The notes below the pieces were generated by a model. That model did no database searches and was not told where the DNA came from. It worked only from the letters and a program-made list of their open reading frames with translations. Of a stretch of 64,000 bases of DNA, positions 40,100 through 49,791 are shown one piece after another. The stretch is from Jiella avicenniae (GTDB lineage: Bacteria; Pseudomonadota; Alphaproteobacteria; Rhizobiales; Rhizobiaceae): assembly GCF_021390325.1 (NCBI RefSeq), contig NZ_JAJUWU010000024.1, positions 50,782 through 114,781 of the forward strand. Reading direction: 5' to 3'. Position 1 is the first letter of the stretch. Every line of letters begins with the position of its first letter. The position numbers were made by a program, and so were the translations under genes.

Positions 40100-40139
40100 C
40101 GGCAACGGGCAACAGCAAACGGGCAGGAAACCGGACACC

Positions 40140-40895
40140 ATGCCAGACGTCATGATCGTCACCGGCGGATCGCGCGGTATCGGCGCGGCGACCGCCATCC
40201 TCGGCGCGAAGGCCGGCTACGCCGTCGTCGTCAACTATGCGTCGAACCGGGACGCCGCCGACAAGGTCGTCGCCGCGATCGAGACGGATGGCGGCAGCGC
40301 CGTCGCCGTCAAGGGCGACGTCGGCGTCGAGGCCGACATCCTTGCGCTCTTCGAGGCGGCCGACGAACTCGGCACGCTGAAGGTTCTCGTCAACAATGCC
40401 GGCATCGTCGACGCCCTCGGTCCCGTCGCCGAGATGAGCGCCGAGCGGCTGGAGCGCATCTTCCGGATCAACGTCACCGGCAGCTTCCTCTGTGCCCGCG
40501 AAGCGATCCGGCGCATGTCGACCAGGCGCGGCGGTTCGGGCGGCGCGATCGTCAATTTGTCCTCCGCCGCCGCCAAGCTCGGCGCCGGCGGCTCGCGGGT
40601 CGACTATGCCGCCTCGAAGGGCGCGATCGACACCTTCACCGTCGGTCTCGCCAAGGAGGTCGCGGACGAGGGCATCTCCGTCACCGCCGTGCGTCCCGGC
40701 ATCATCGTGACCGACATCCACGCCTCGGGGGGCGAGCCGGACCGGGTCGAACGGATTTCCGCGAGCCTGCCGATGAAGCGCGCGGGCACGGCCGAAGAGG
40801 TCGCCCGGGCGATCCTCTGGCTCGCCTCGCCGGACGCTTCCTATTCGACCGGCGCCATTCTCGACGTGTCCGGCGCAAGGGCCATCCTGCCATGA
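40140..40895 (+). CDS. SDR family oxidoreductase in the suc-lpd cluster
   Basis: 251 residues. Rossmann motif TGGSRGIG at residues 8-15, NNAG in the middle, and the catalytic Tyr and Lys in YAASKG. Substrate unknown. A gene of this type between sucB and lpdA is a standing feature of Hyphomicrobiales. It overlaps the next gene by 4 nt. Confidence 0.93.
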   Translation: MPDVMIVTGGSRGIGAATAILGAKAGYAVVVNYASNRDAADKVVAAIETDGGSAVAVKGDVGVEADILALFEAADELGTLKVLVNNAGIVDALGPVAEMSAERLERIFRINVTGSFLCAREAIRRMSTRRGGSGGAIVNLSSAAAKLGAGGSRVDYAASKGAIDTFTVGLAKEVADEGISVTAVRPGIIVTDIHASGGEPDRVERISASLPMKRAGTAEEVARAILWLASPDASYSTGAILDVSGARAILP

Positions 40896-41452
40896 CATCG
40901 CGTTCTTTTCTGCTGCTCTGCGGGCTGCTTCTCGCCGAGGCGGGCTTCGTCGCGCCGGCCTTCGCCATCGATCAGAACCTGCCGGCCGCGCAAACCGGGA
41001 GGCCGGACGAAGGGGCGGCGACCTCAGCGGCGGAGGACTATCTCGACGACCGGTCGACGCCCGTCTCGCTGATCGGCTCGCTCTACAACGCCATCGATCG
41101 CCACGAATATCTGCGCGCCTGGAGCTACTTTTCGGACGAATCCGGCCGGCCGGACTTTCCGGCCTTCGAAAAGGGCTACGAGACCACCGGCGGGGTCCGG
41201 CTGAAGCTCGGCGAGCCCGTCAGCGACGGTGCGGCGGGCTCGGTCTACACGTCGGTGCCGACCGTGATCGAGGCGACCGGCACCGACGGCTCCGTGCGGG
41301 TGTTCTCCGGCTGCTACGTCACGCGCTTCGTCCAGCCGGCCAACCAGGCGACGCCGCCCTTCGTGCCGCTGCAGATCGACAAGGCGACGCTGCGGCCCGC
41401 CCGCACCAAATTCGACGAGACCTCGGGCGACTGTCCGGCCGATGGCGGCTGA
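40892..41452 (+). CDS. Secreted hypothetical protein, coupled to SDR gene
   Basis: 186 residues with a signal peptide (SFLLLCGLLLAEAGFVAPAFA). The mature part has YNAIDRHEYLRAWSYF and two Cys (SGCYVTRF, GDCPADGG) that may form a disulfide. ATGA overlap with the SDR gene implies coupling. No domain recognised with confidence. Confidence 0.75.
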   Translation: MTSRSFLLLCGLLLAEAGFVAPAFAIDQNLPAAQTGRPDEGAATSAAEDYLDDRSTPVSLIGSLYNAIDRHEYLRAWSYFSDESGRPDFPAFEKGYETTGGVRLKLGEPVSDGAAGSVYTSVPTVIEATGTDGSVRVFSGCYVTRFVQPANQATPPFVPLQIDKATLRPARTKFDETSGDCPADGG

Positions 41453-41601
41453 GCGGCGATCGGCCCAGCGCGATTTCCCGGCCGGACCATGCGCCGGCGG
41501 GGGTTGCAAGCCGCGCCGTCCCGTCGGAAACAGGGCCCGGCTTTCCTCCCCCACAGCGGCCTCGTCGCCCGACCCGAAAACAGACTGGAAGAACACTCCC
41601 C

Positions 41602-43011
41602 ATGGCTGACACCTTCGATCTCGTCGTCATCGGCTCCGGCCCCGGCGGCTATGTCTGCGCCATCAAGGCGGCGCAGCTCGGCCTCAAGGTCGCCGTCGTC
41701 GAGAAGCGCAAGACCTATGGCGGCACCTGCCTGAACGTCGGCTGCATTCCGTCGAAGGCGCTGCTCTACGCCTCGGAGAGCTTCGCCGAGGCCGGCCATT
41801 CCTTCGCCCAGCTCGGCATCGAGGTCGAGCCGAAGCTCAACCTCGACCAGATGATGGCCCACAAGGACAAGACGGTGAAGGCCAATGTCGACGGCGTCGC
41901 CTTCCTGTTCAAGAAGAACAAGATCACCGGCGTCACCGGCACCGGCAGGATCAAGTCGGCGGGCGAGGTCGAGGTGACGAAGGACGACGGCTCCACCGAG
42001 ACGCTTGCCGCCAAGACCATCTGCATTGCCACGGGCTCCGACGTCGCCGGCATTCCCGGTCTCGACGTCAAGTTCGACGAGACCACCATCGTCTCCTCCG
42101 ACCACGCGATCGCGCTGCCGAAGGTGCCGGAGAAGATGGTCGTCGTCGGCGGCGGCGTCATCGGCCTCGAACTCGGCTCGGTCTGGGCGCGGCTCGGCGC
42201 CAAGGTGACGGTCGTCGAATTCCTCGACAAGATCCTCGGGCCGATGGACCAGGAGGTCTCGACCGCCTTCCAGAAGCTGCTCGTCAAGCAAGGCCTGGAG
42301 TTCAAGCTGGGCGCCAAGGTGACCGGCGTCGGGAAGACCGAGGCGGGGGCGAAAGTCACCTTCGAGCCGGTCAAGGGCGGCGAGGCCGAGACGCTGGACG
42401 CCGACGTCGTCCTGGTGGCGACGGGCCGCAAGCCCTACACCGAGGGCCTCGGGCTCGAGGAAGCCGGGGTGAAGCTCGACGAGCGCGGCCGGGTGGAGAT
42501 CGACGGCCACTTCAAGACGAATGTCGACGGCATCTACGCCATCGGCGACGTGGTGAAGGGCGCGATGCTCGCCCACAAGGCCGAGGACGAGGGCGTGGCG
42601 CTCGCCGAGATCCTCGCGGGGCAGGCCGGCCACGTGAACTACGACGCCATTCCCTCGGTGGTCTATACCGAGCCGGAAGTCGCCTCGGTCGGCAAGACCG
42701 AGGAAGAGCTGAAGAAGGCGGGCGTCGACTACAAGGTCGGCAAGTTCCCCTTCATGGCGAACGGCCGCGCCCGCGCGATGCTGAAGACCGACGGCTTCGT
42801 CAAGATCCTCGTCGACGCCAGGACCGACCGGGTACTCGGCGCCCACATCCTCGGCGCGGATGCCGGCGACCTCATCGCCGAGGCCGCGCTTCTGATGGAG
42901 TTCGGCGGCGCGTCGGAAGACCTCGCCCGTGTGTCGCACGCCCATCCGACCCTGTCGGAAGCGGTGCGCGAGGCGGCCTTCGCGGCCTTTGCCAAGCCGA
43001 TCCACATCTGA
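41602..43011 (+). CDS. lpdA: Dihydrolipoamide dehydrogenase (E3)
   Basis: 469 residues; reoxidises lipoyl groups of SucB with NAD. FAD-binding GSGPGGY at residues 11-17, redox pair C43/C48 in GGTCLNVGC, NAD-binding GGGVIGLELG, and the catalytic His-Glu in HAHPTLSEAVREA. Last intact gene of the TCA cluster. Confidence 0.98.
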   Translation: MADTFDLVVIGSGPGGYVCAIKAAQLGLKVAVVEKRKTYGGTCLNVGCIPSKALLYASESFAEAGHSFAQLGIEVEPKLNLDQMMAHKDKTVKANVDGVAFLFKKNKITGVTGTGRIKSAGEVEVTKDDGSTETLAAKTICIATGSDVAGIPGLDVKFDETTIVSSDHAIALPKVPEKMVVVGGGVIGLELGSVWARLGAKVTVVEFLDKILGPMDQEVSTAFQKLLVKQGLEFKLGAKVTGVGKTEAGAKVTFEPVKGGEAETLDADVVLVATGRKPYTEGLGLEEAGVKLDERGRVEIDGHFKTNVDGIYAIGDVVKGAMLAHKAEDEGVALAEILAGQAGHVNYDAIPSVVYTEPEVASVGKTEEELKKAGVDYKVGKFPFMANGRARAMLKTDGFVKILVDARTDRVLGAHILGADAGDLIAEAALLMEFGGASEDLARVSHAHPTLSEAVREAAFAAFAKPIHI

Positions 43012-43029
43012 TCGACTCGTCCCGACCCG

Positions 43030-43054
43030 CTCATCCGATCGTCGATCGGGTGAG
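43030..43054. repeat. Near-perfect inverted repeat after lpdA
   Basis: CTCATCCGATCG and CGATCGGGTGAG pair with one G-T or mismatch around a single T. It lies 19 nt after the lpdA stop and may help termination, but there is no T-run. Confidence 0.45.
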
Positions 43055-43084
43055 CCTCGATGCACAGAGTGTCGCTCGCACGAC

Positions 43085-43538
43085 CCCGTCGTCGTCGGCG
43101 CAGTGCCGACGACGGTCCGGCTCGCCCCGACCGTCCACGGCGGTGGAGAGACCCACGGCTTCGTGCCGACGTTGATCGCCAAGGCCCCCGAGAGCGGCGT
43201 GTCGGCCCATCCCGCCGACGGCGCGAACCGCTGGGCGGCGTCCACCGGACGGATGCCGCGAGGCTCTACCGGTTCGTTCTCGAAGATGGCGCCTCGTCGC
43301 CCGTCTATCACGCCGTCGTGGAAGAGGCATTCCCAGCAAGGTCATCGCCGAGGCGACCGGGCGCGGCCATGGCCTGCCGGTGCAACCGCGGGACGAGACG
43401 CATTTCGGCTGGCTCGGCGGCTTCGTCGGGGCCAATCTCGCGGCGACGGACGACGGCACGCGCCGGAAGACGGGCTGATCGCCGAGCGGCCCGACGCTCG
43501 GCGAGGACCTGCGCCGGGAGGGATATTTCACGGCCTGA
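43085..43538 (+). pseudogene. Decayed NAD-dependent epimerase/dehydratase, C-terminal remnant
   Basis: Similarity to SDR-type epimerases jumps through three frames in family order: VRLAPTVHGGGETHGFVPTL and GANRWAA (first frame), then VHRTDAARLYRFVLEDGA and YHAVVEE (second), then PSKVIAEATGRGHGLPV and HFGWLGGFVGANL (third). In the last frame a TGA at 43476-43478 replaces the Trp expected in KTG-W-SPSGPTL, before EDLRREGYF and a final stop. So at least two frameshifts and one nonsense change are seen, and the N-terminal NAD-binding half is missing. Confidence 0.75.
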
Positions 43539-43573
43539 TCGCATCGGCTCGAAGGCCGGTGACGCGGGAACGG

Positions 43574-43610
43574 AAAACGGGCGGGCGCTGGTCAGGCAGC
43601 ACCCGCCCGT
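43574..43610 (-). terminator. Rho-independent terminator of RND efflux operon
   Basis: On the minus strand ACGGGCGGG-TGCTG pairs with CAGCG-CCCGCCCGT and is followed by TTTTCC. It begins about 28 nt past the RND permease stop. Confidence 0.8.
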
Positions 43611-43637
43611 CTGTTCCGGGCCGGCCGGCGATACGCG

Positions 43638-46600
43638 TTACTCGGCCGGTTGCGGCGCCGGAAGCTGGTTGGTGCGGCCCTCGCTGCCGCCCGCCGTCTT
43701 CCGGTCCCGCGAGAGCAGCCGGTAGAACAGCGGGATGAAGAAGATCGCGACGAAGGTGGCGGCCAGCATGCCGCCGATGACGCCGGTGCCGATCGAATGG
43801 CGCGACGCCGAGCCGGCGCCCGTCGAGATGGCCAGAGGCACGACGCCGAGGATGAAGGCGAGGGAGGTCATGACGATCGGCCGGAAGCGCAGCTTCGCCC
43901 CTTCCAGCGCCGCGTCGAAGGCGGACAGGCCCTCCGCGCGCTTCAGCACCGCGAACTCGACGATCAGGATGGCGTTCTTCGCCGCCAGCCCGACCAGCGT
44001 CACGAGACCGATCTGGAAATAGACGTCGTTGTCGAGGCCCCTCAGCCAGATCGCCAGGAGCGCGCCGAAGACGGCGAAGGGCACGGCGAGGAGGACGGCG
44101 ATCGGCAGGGTCCAGCGCTCGTACTGCGCCGCGAGGATCAAGAAGACCATCAGGATGCCGAAGCCCATGGCGATCGCCCCGGTGCCGCCGGCCTGGATCT
44201 CCTGATAGGCCGAGCCCGTCCAGGCGATCTCGTAGCCCTCGGGCAGGTTGTTCGCCGCGACCTCCTGCATCGCGGCGAGCGCCTGGCCCGAGGAATAGCC
44301 CGGCGCCGGACCGCCGGAGATCTTCGCCGCGTTGAAGGCGTTGAAGCGCTCGATGAGGTCCGGCCCGACGACCCGCTTGACGTCGAGAAGCGTATCGAGC
44401 GGGATCATCGACCCGTTGGTCGACTGGACGTAGACGAAGCGCAGGTCCTCCGGCGTCTTGCGGAAGTCGGCTTCCGACTGCAGCGTCACCCGGTAGTTGC
44501 GGCCGAGCAGGGTGAAGTCGTTGACGTAGAGCGTGCCGAAGGTCGCCTGCATGGTGGTGAAGATCGACGAGATCGGAACGTTCAGCGACTTCGCCTTCTG
44601 CCGGTCGACGTCGATGCGGTATTGCGGGACGTTGGCCGAGAAGGAGGTTCTGACGCCGGCGAGTTCGGGCCGCTCGGACGCCGCCGCGACCATGGCGTTG
44701 GCCGCCTCGAGCAGCGCTTCGGAGCCGCCGCCGCGCCGGTCCTGGACGAACAGGTCGAAGCCGCCGGTGGTCGACAGGCCCTGGATCGGCGGCGGGTTGA
44801 AGGCGAGGATCATGCCGTCCTGGATCCCCGCATTCATGCCGATGAACGGCCCGACGAGGTTGCGCGCGTCGAGCGAGGGATCCTCGCGCTCACCCCAGTC
44901 CTTCAAGGAGACGAAGGCGACGCCCGCCGAGGTCTTCTGGACGCCGGCCAGAAGGTCGAAGCCGGCGAAGGCGGTGACGTCCTGGACCGCCGGATGCTTG
45001 CGGAGATTGGCGACCATCTCGTCCATGACGTCGGTCGTGCGCTGCAGCGAGGCGGCCGGCGGCAGGATGGCGACGGCGAAGTTGACGCCCTGGTCCTCGT
45101 CGGGGACGAGCGAGCCGGGCAGCGTCTGCATGAAATGCCAGATGCCGAAGCACAGCGCGCCGAACAGGACGAGCGCCAGCACCGCGCGGCGCATGATGAA
45201 GGCGACGCCCGCCCCGTAGGCGCTGGTGAGCTTCGCGAAGCCGGCGTTGAACCAGCGGAACGGCGCGATCGGCCGGCCGTGCGTCGGCTTGAGGAGAACC
45301 GAGCAGAGCGCCGGCGTCAGCGACAGGGCGACGATGCCGGAGATCGTCACCGAAACGGCGATGGTCAGCGCGAACTGCCGGTACATGGTGCCGGCGAGGC
45401 CGCCGAGAAACGCCACCGGCACGAAGACCGCGCAGAGCACCAGCACGATGGCGATGACCGGGCCGGTCACCTCGCCCATCGCCTTGGCCGTCGCCTCCTT
45501 GGGCGACAGCCCCTCGCTCGACATGATGCGTTCGACGTTTTCCAGGACGACGATCGCGTCGTCGACGACGATGCCGATGGCCAGCACCAGGCCGAACAGC
45601 GTCAGAAGATTGATCGAGAAGCCGAAGGCGAGCAGCGCGCCGAAGGTGCCGAGGATCGACACCGGCACGGCGAGCATCGGGATCAGCGTCGCGCGGAAGG
45701 ACTGCAGGAAGACGAAGACGACGAGAAACACCAGCACCATCGCCTCGATGAAGGTGTGGACCACCTCGGTGATCGAGGCCTGGATGAACTTCGTCGTGTC
45801 GAAGGGGATCGCCCAGGTGATGCCCTGCGGGAAGGCCGCCTCGAGTTCGCCCATCCGGGCGTTGACCGCCTCGAGGGTGGCGAGCGCGTTGGCGCCCGGC
45901 TGCAGGTAGATGCCGATCGGCACCGCCGGCGTGCCGTTGTAGGAGCCGTTGAAGCCGTAATCCTGGGCGCCGAGTTCGACGCGGGCGACGTCCTTGAGGA
46001 GCAGCGACGAGCCGTTCGAGTCCGATTTCAGGATGATCTTCTCGAAGGACTCGACGTCCGGCAGCCGGCCCTCGGTCGTCACCGAATAGGTGAAGGCGAG
46101 GTCGCCGCCCGAAGGCGGCGCGCCGAACTGGCCGGCGGCGAACTGGGAGTTCTGGTCGCGGATGGCGGTGGCGACGTCGGTCGGCGTCAGGCCGTATTGG
46201 GCCAGCCGGTCCGGCTGCAGCCAGATGCGCATCGAATAGTTGCGGGCGCCGAAGAGCTGCGCCTCGCCGATTCCGGGGATGCGCTTCAACTCGTCGAGGA
46301 CGTAGAGAAGGGCGTAGTTCGACACATAGGTCGAATCGTAGCGCGGATCCTTCGACGCCATGGTGATGACCGCGAGGATCTGCGAAGAGCGCTTGGCGAC
46401 CGTGACGCCGAGCCGCTGGACCTCTTCCGGCAACGAGGCCGACGCCTGCTGGACGCGGTTGTTGACGTTGATCGTCGCCTGGTCGGGATCGGTGCCCGAG
46501 GCGAAGGTCACCGCGATCGACGCCGTTCCCGTGGAGGAATTCGTCGACTGCATGTAGATCATGTCCTCGACGCCGTTGATCTGCTGCTCGATCGGCGCCG

Positions 46601-46787
46601 ACACGGTCTGGGCGAGGGTTTCGGCGCTGGCGCCGGGATAGCTGGCCGTGACCACCACCTGCGGCGGCACGAGCTGCGGATATTGCTCGATCGGCATCGC
46701 GTTCATGGCGAGGACGCCGCCGAGCGTGATGATGACCGAGATGACGACGGCGAAGATCGGCCGGTCGACGAAGAAGCGGGAATTCAT
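43638..46787 (-). CDS. RND family (HAE1) multidrug efflux permease
   Basis: 1049 residues, full length for AcrB/MexB-type pumps. It opens [20 protein letters not shown]. The proton-relay Asp pair is D407/D408 in [16 protein letters not shown] and pore-domain blocks such as [30 protein letters not shown] and the C-terminal [15 protein letters not shown] stretch ([13 protein letters not shown]) are intact. It overlaps the adaptor gene by 4 nt. No outer-membrane channel gene is adjacent, so a TolC-like partner encoded elsewhere is expected. Confidence 0.96.
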   Translation of the reverse strand: MNSRFFVDRPIFAVVISVIITLGGVLAMNAMPIEQYPQLVPPQVVVTASYPGASAETLAQTVSAPIEQQINGVEDMIYMQSTNSSTGTASIAVTFASGTDPDQATINVNNRVQQASASLPEEVQRLGVTVAKRSSQILAVITMASKDPRYDSTYVSNYALLYVLDELKRIPGIGEAQLFGARNYSMRIWLQPDRLAQYGLTPTDVATAIRDQNSQFAAGQFGAPPSGGDLAFTYSVTTEGRLPDVESFEKIILKSDSNGSSLLLKDVARVELGAQDYGFNGSYNGTPAVPIGIYLQPGANALATLEAVNARMGELEAAFPQGITWAIPFDTTKFIQASITEVVHTFIEAMVLVFLVVFVFLQSFRATLIPMLAVPVSILGTFGALLAFGFSINLLTLFGLVLAIGIVVDDAIVVLENVERIMSSEGLSPKEATAKAMGEVTGPVIAIVLVLCAVFVPVAFLGGLAGTMYRQFALTIAVSVTISGIVALSLTPALCSVLLKPTHGRPIAPFRWFNAGFAKLTSAYGAGVAFIMRRAVLALVLFGALCFGIWHFMQTLPGSLVPDEDQGVNFAVAILPPAASLQRTTDVMDEMVANLRKHPAVQDVTAFAGFDLLAGVQKTSAGVAFVSLKDWGEREDPSLDARNLVGPFIGMNAGIQDGMILAFNPPPIQGLSTTGGFDLFVQDRRGGGSEALLEAANAMVAAASERPELAGVRTSFSANVPQYRIDVDRQKAKSLNVPISSIFTTMQATFGTLYVNDFTLLGRNYRVTLQSEADFRKTPEDLRFVYVQSTNGSMIPLDTLLDVKRVVGPDLIERFNAFNAAKISGGPAPGYSSGQALAAMQEVAANNLPEGYEIAWTGSAYQEIQAGGTGAIAMGFGILMVFLILAAQYERWTLPIAVLLAVPFAVFGALLAIWLRGLDNDVYFQIGLVTLVGLAAKNAILIVEFAVLKRAEGLSAFDAALEGAKLRFRPIVMTSLAFILGVVPLAISTGAGSASRHSIGTGVIGGMLAATFVAIFFIPLFYRLLSRDRKTAGGSEGRTNQLPAPQPAE

Positions 46788-47947
46788 CGCTGCGCCGTCT
46801 CCTTGGGGGCCGCCGCCTCCTTGCCGCCATCGGTCGCGACCGGCTCGACCGGCGCGCCGGGACGCACCTTGACGACGCCCTTGGTGATCAGCCTGTCGCC
46901 GGCCTTCAGGCCCGACTTGACGAGATAGCCGTCGGCGATCTGCCGGTCGATCTCGATCGGGGCGACGGCGGCGACGTTCTCGTCGTCGACGGTGTAGACG
47001 AAGACGCCCTGCGGGCCCTGCATCAGCGCCTCGGCGGGAATGAGGATCGCATCGCGGGCGACGAGGCCGTTGAGCTTCAGGCGGACGAACTGGCCGGGCA
47101 GGAGCTTGGCGTTCGGATTGGGCATTACCGCGCGCGACAGGATGGTGCCCGTCTCGGTGTCGATCGAGGTCGAGGTGAAGTCGATCTGACCGGTCTCGCC
47201 ATAGGTCGCTCCGTCGCCGAAGACGATTTCCACCGTCAGGCCGGAGGCTTCGTCCACGCCCTCGAGCGTGCTTTTCTCGATCATGTCCCGGATCGTCGCC
47301 GCTTCCGTGTCGGCGGCGGAGAAATTCGCATAGACCGGATCGATCTGGCTGATCTTGGTGAGGAGGTCGCCGGTCGACAGCAGCGATCCCTCCGGCACCT
47401 GTTCGAGGCTGGTGATGCCGGCGACGGGCGCCGTCACGGTGGCGTAGTCGAGGGAGAGCTGCGCGGTGCGCAGCTGCGCCTCGGCCGCCTCCACCTGCGC
47501 CTCGGCGAGTTCGCGCGCCGAGACCGCGTCGTCGAGGGTGGACTGGCTCGAGGCGCCGCGCTTGGTCAGGGCGAGCGCGCGCTCCTCGCTGCGCCGCGCC
47601 TGGGACAGCTGCGCCGCGGCCTGGGCGACCTGCGCCTTGGCGAGCGCGACCTGGGCCTGATAGGTGGCCGGATCGATCCGGAACAGGAGGTCGCCCTTCT
47701 TGACCCGGGCGCCCTCCTCGAATTCGCGGCCGAGCAGGATGCCGCCGACGCGGGCCCGAACCTCCACCTCGCGGGAGGCGACGATGCGGCCGGGATATTC
47801 GTAGACGACCGGAACGTCCCTGGTCTCGAGCGTCACGACCGTGACCTGCGGCGGCGGCATGTTGGGTGCCTGCGCTGCGGCGCGAACAGACATCGACAGG
47901 ACGGCGGTCAAGACGAGGACCGCCCTGCTCAAGCTAAACGATTGCAT
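46784..47947 (-). CDS. RND efflux periplasmic adaptor (membrane fusion protein)
   Basis: 387 residues. Signal segment ([20 protein letters not shown]), then the split lipoyl/barrel-sandwich parts ([22 protein letters not shown] and [11 protein letters not shown]) around a helical hairpin with Ala/Gln-rich coiled coil ([19 protein letters not shown]), and a beta-barrel domain. Start at 47947 (MQSFSLSR). It is the first gene of the efflux operon and is divergent from the TetR repressor gene 94 bp away. Confidence 0.94.
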   Translation of the reverse strand: MQSFSLSRAVLVLTAVLSMSVRAAAQAPNMPPPQVTVVTLETRDVPVVYEYPGRIVASREVEVRARVGGILLGREFEEGARVKKGDLLFRIDPATYQAQVALAKAQVAQAAAQLSQARRSEERALALTKRGASSQSTLDDAVSARELAEAQVEAAEAQLRTAQLSLDYATVTAPVAGITSLEQVPEGSLLSTGDLLTKISQIDPVYANFSAADTEAATIRDMIEKSTLEGVDEASGLTVEIVFGDGATYGETGQIDFTSTSIDTETGTILSRAVMPNPNAKLLPGQFVRLKLNGLVARDAILIPAEALMQGPQGVFVYTVDDENVAAVAPIEIDRQIADGYLVKSGLKAGDRLITKGVVKVRPGAPVEPVATDGGKEAAAPKETAQR

Positions 47948-48003
47948 GGAAAAGCCTTTCCGCGGCCGGAGAATGACGTCGGCCATGTTGCAATGCAAAC
48001 AAG

Positions 48004-48017
48004 ATACATGCATGTAT
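48004..48017. promoter_or_regulatory. TetR operator between efflux operon and repressor gene
   Basis: ATACATGCATGTAT is a perfect 14-bp palindrome in the 93-bp divergent gap. It resembles AcrR/TtgR-type operators built on TACAT half-sites. A second imperfect palindrome TTGCAATGCAA lies just to the left (47990-48000). Confidence 0.65.
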
Positions 48018-48040
48018 GTATGGGGGCAAGGAGGTATCGG

Positions 48041-48697
48041 TTGCGCAAGACGAAGGAATGCGCGGACAGGACGCGGGAGGCGATCCTCGACGCGGCGGAA
48101 GCGGTGTTCTTCCGCCAGGGCGTCGCCACGACCACCTTGTCGCAGATCGCCGCCGCGGCCGGCCTGACGCGCGGCGCGATCTATTGGCATTTCGCCAACA
48201 AGCTCGAACTGTTCAAGGCGATGCAGGACCGCGCCCATCTGCCGAAGGAGCGGTTCTTCGACGCCGACGAACTCCTGGCCGCGGACGACGTCCTCTCGGC
48301 GCTGTTCGACGCCACGATGGAGGTCCTGCGCTTCGCGCCGACCGACGAGCGTGGCAAGAGGGTGTTCACCATCCTGTTGTTCCGCTGCGAATATATCGGC
48401 GAAATGCAGGAGGCGCTGGCCCACATGCGCGCCAGCGAGACGGACTTCGGCCTGCGCATCGAGCGGGTCTTCGCCAAGGCGAGGGCGGAAGGCCGATTGT
48501 CGGAGAATTGGAGCGTCGAGACCGCCTCCAGCGCCTATTGCGCCGCCGTCCACGGGCTCTTCGCGCAGTGGCTGAAGACCGACGAGGGCATCGATCTCCT
48601 GGCGACGGGCCGGCCGATGCTGTCGGCGCTGTTCGCGAGCTTCCGGCCGTTGCCAACGGGCGCCGTCGCGGGGGCCTCCCGCCCCGACGCGCGATGA
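48041..48697 (+). CDS. TetR/AcrR family repressor of the efflux operon
   Basis: 218 residues from a TTG start at 48041, chosen because AAGGAGG is 7 nt upstream; the reading frame extends further upstream but through the operator. HTH: TTTLSQIAAAAGLTRGAIYWHF, followed by a ligand-binding helical domain. The closest familiar types are AcrR, TtgR and NalC-like pump repressors. It is divergent from its likely target. Confidence 0.92.
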   Translation: MRKTKECADRTREAILDAAEAVFFRQGVATTTLSQIAAAAGLTRGAIYWHFANKLELFKAMQDRAHLPKERFFDADELLAADDVLSALFDATMEVLRFAPTDERGKRVFTILLFRCEYIGEMQEALAHMRASETDFGLRIERVFAKARAEGRLSENWSVETASSAYCAAVHGLFAQWLKTDEGIDLLATGRPMLSALFASFRPLPTGAVAGASRPDAR

Positions 48698-48780
48698 GAC
48701 GGGCGCCGCCCGTCCCGCGCCATCGTCCCGTCTTCGCATGATCCTTCCGAAGACCGGCCGCCGCTTTCCCTGATCGCGAT

Positions 48781-49155
48781 CTAGCTGGAGCGCCGGACGA
48801 GAGGTTCGGCGGAACTGTCGCCTGCGCCGTATTTCTGCTCGATCGCCAGGGCGATCATGTAGAGATCCGACGGCGACATGCGGGTCAGCCCGAACCCCTC
48901 GAACTGCGAGGCCTTGATGTCGGCCCGCGACTGCAGGACGACGCCGGAATGGCGCTGATCGGACCGGATCTTCAGGAAGAGCTCGTCCACCCTGTGGCGA
49001 GGACCTTCCAGGATCTGGGTGATCATCCGCCCGTCGAAGGCGATGGCACCGCTGATCTGCCATTCGCGATTCTTCTGCCGCGCATGGTCCATGATGTCGG
49101 CGAATTCGTCCGCCGTCAGTCCGTCCGCCATGCTGGTATAGGAAATATGCCGCAT
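48781..49155 (-). CDS. BLUF-domain blue-light photoreceptor
   Basis: 124 residues, almost only a BLUF domain. The flavin-switch residues are in place: Y6 (ISYTS), N29 (QKNREW) and Q47 (MITQILEG), with spacing of 23 and 18 that agrees with AppA (Y21, N45, Q63). FDGRMITQILEGP is the typical strand. Start at 49155 (MRHISYTS); the longer frame adds 53 unconserved residues. No output domain is attached, so it would signal by protein contact. Neighbours (TetR gene convergent, DUF1850 gene) give no clue to a partner. Confidence 0.88.
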   Translation of the reverse strand: MRHISYTSMADGLTADEFADIMDHARQKNREWQISGAIAFDGRMITQILEGPRHRVDELFLKIRSDQRHSGVVLQSRADIKASQFEGFGLTRMSPSDLYMIALAIEQKYGAGDSSAEPLVRRSS

Positions 49156-49344
49156 CTGCGCCCCATGCGAATACGATCGCGGATCGTCCGCGATGCCAGA
49201 CCTCGCGGACGCGGCGGCGCCGCATCCCGATTCGAGCTGTCCTCTCGAGGCATGATCGAACCGGCCTCGACACAGCGGGCCGGCATCATGCTTCACGGAT
49301 GGCGCCAACTCCAACGATGTCCCGACATCAGCGCGGCTGGGATG

Positions 49345-49791
49345 CTAAGGATCTCGGACGGGCAAGTCCACCCTCGGCTCGTTGCCCGGCTTACCGCCGG
49401 CGCTTTCCGGCGTGGCCGTCTCCGGGTTCGGCGCCGGGCACCAGCGGAGGACGATCGGCGGCCCGGGGTCCCGGCCGAGTTCGAGGCAGGGCCGGTCCTC
49501 GGGGCAGAGCCGCCAGCCGCCGCCCGTCGCGCCCGAGGCGGCGAGGACGAGTTCCGGCACCGGCGCGCGGTCGAGGTCGTAGACATAGGCGCCGCCCTCC
49601 AGCCGGGCGTCGTCCGGCGGCTCCATGCCGGCGCCCGAACCCTCGATCCGTCCTTCCGTGACCGTCAGACCATCCGGCCCGGCGAGCCAATGCTCTTCCC
49701 AGCGGGCCTTTTCGACCGAATGGGTCCAGGTGAGGGTGAAGGCGGTGGCGGCGATCGCCGTCGCCTTGCCGGCGGACAGGATGCAGATCAT
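49345..49791 (-). CDS. DUF1850 protein, TRAP-associated
   Basis: 148 residues. FTLTWTHSVEKARWEEHW near the N-terminus is the DUF1850 signature; an N-terminal hydrophobic stretch may be an anchor. It overlaps the fused TRAP permease by 4 nt (ATGA). DUF1850 proteins accompany TAXI-type TRAP transporters, where they are thought to aid the permease. Confidence 0.85.
   Translation of the reverse strand: MICILSAGKATAIAATAFTLTWTHSVEKARWEEHWLAGPDGLTVTEGRIEGSGAGMEPPDDARLEGGAYVYDLDRAPVPELVLAASGATGGGWRLCPEDRPCLELGRDPGPPIVLRWCPAPNPETATPESAGGKPGNEPRVDLPVRDP

Noticed and set aside
42626..42637. CACGTG-containing sites elsewhere (for example in lpdA and near 3655, 4968, 18570) as more parS sites
   Set aside because: They keep only the 6-bp core and lack the flanking TT/AA and GTTT bases of parS.
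43650..46928. A 1092-codon plus-strand ORF opposite the RND permease
   Set aside because: Composition is a mirror of the permease gene (runs of Arg, Gly, Asp, Glu); the permease itself is full length with all motifs.
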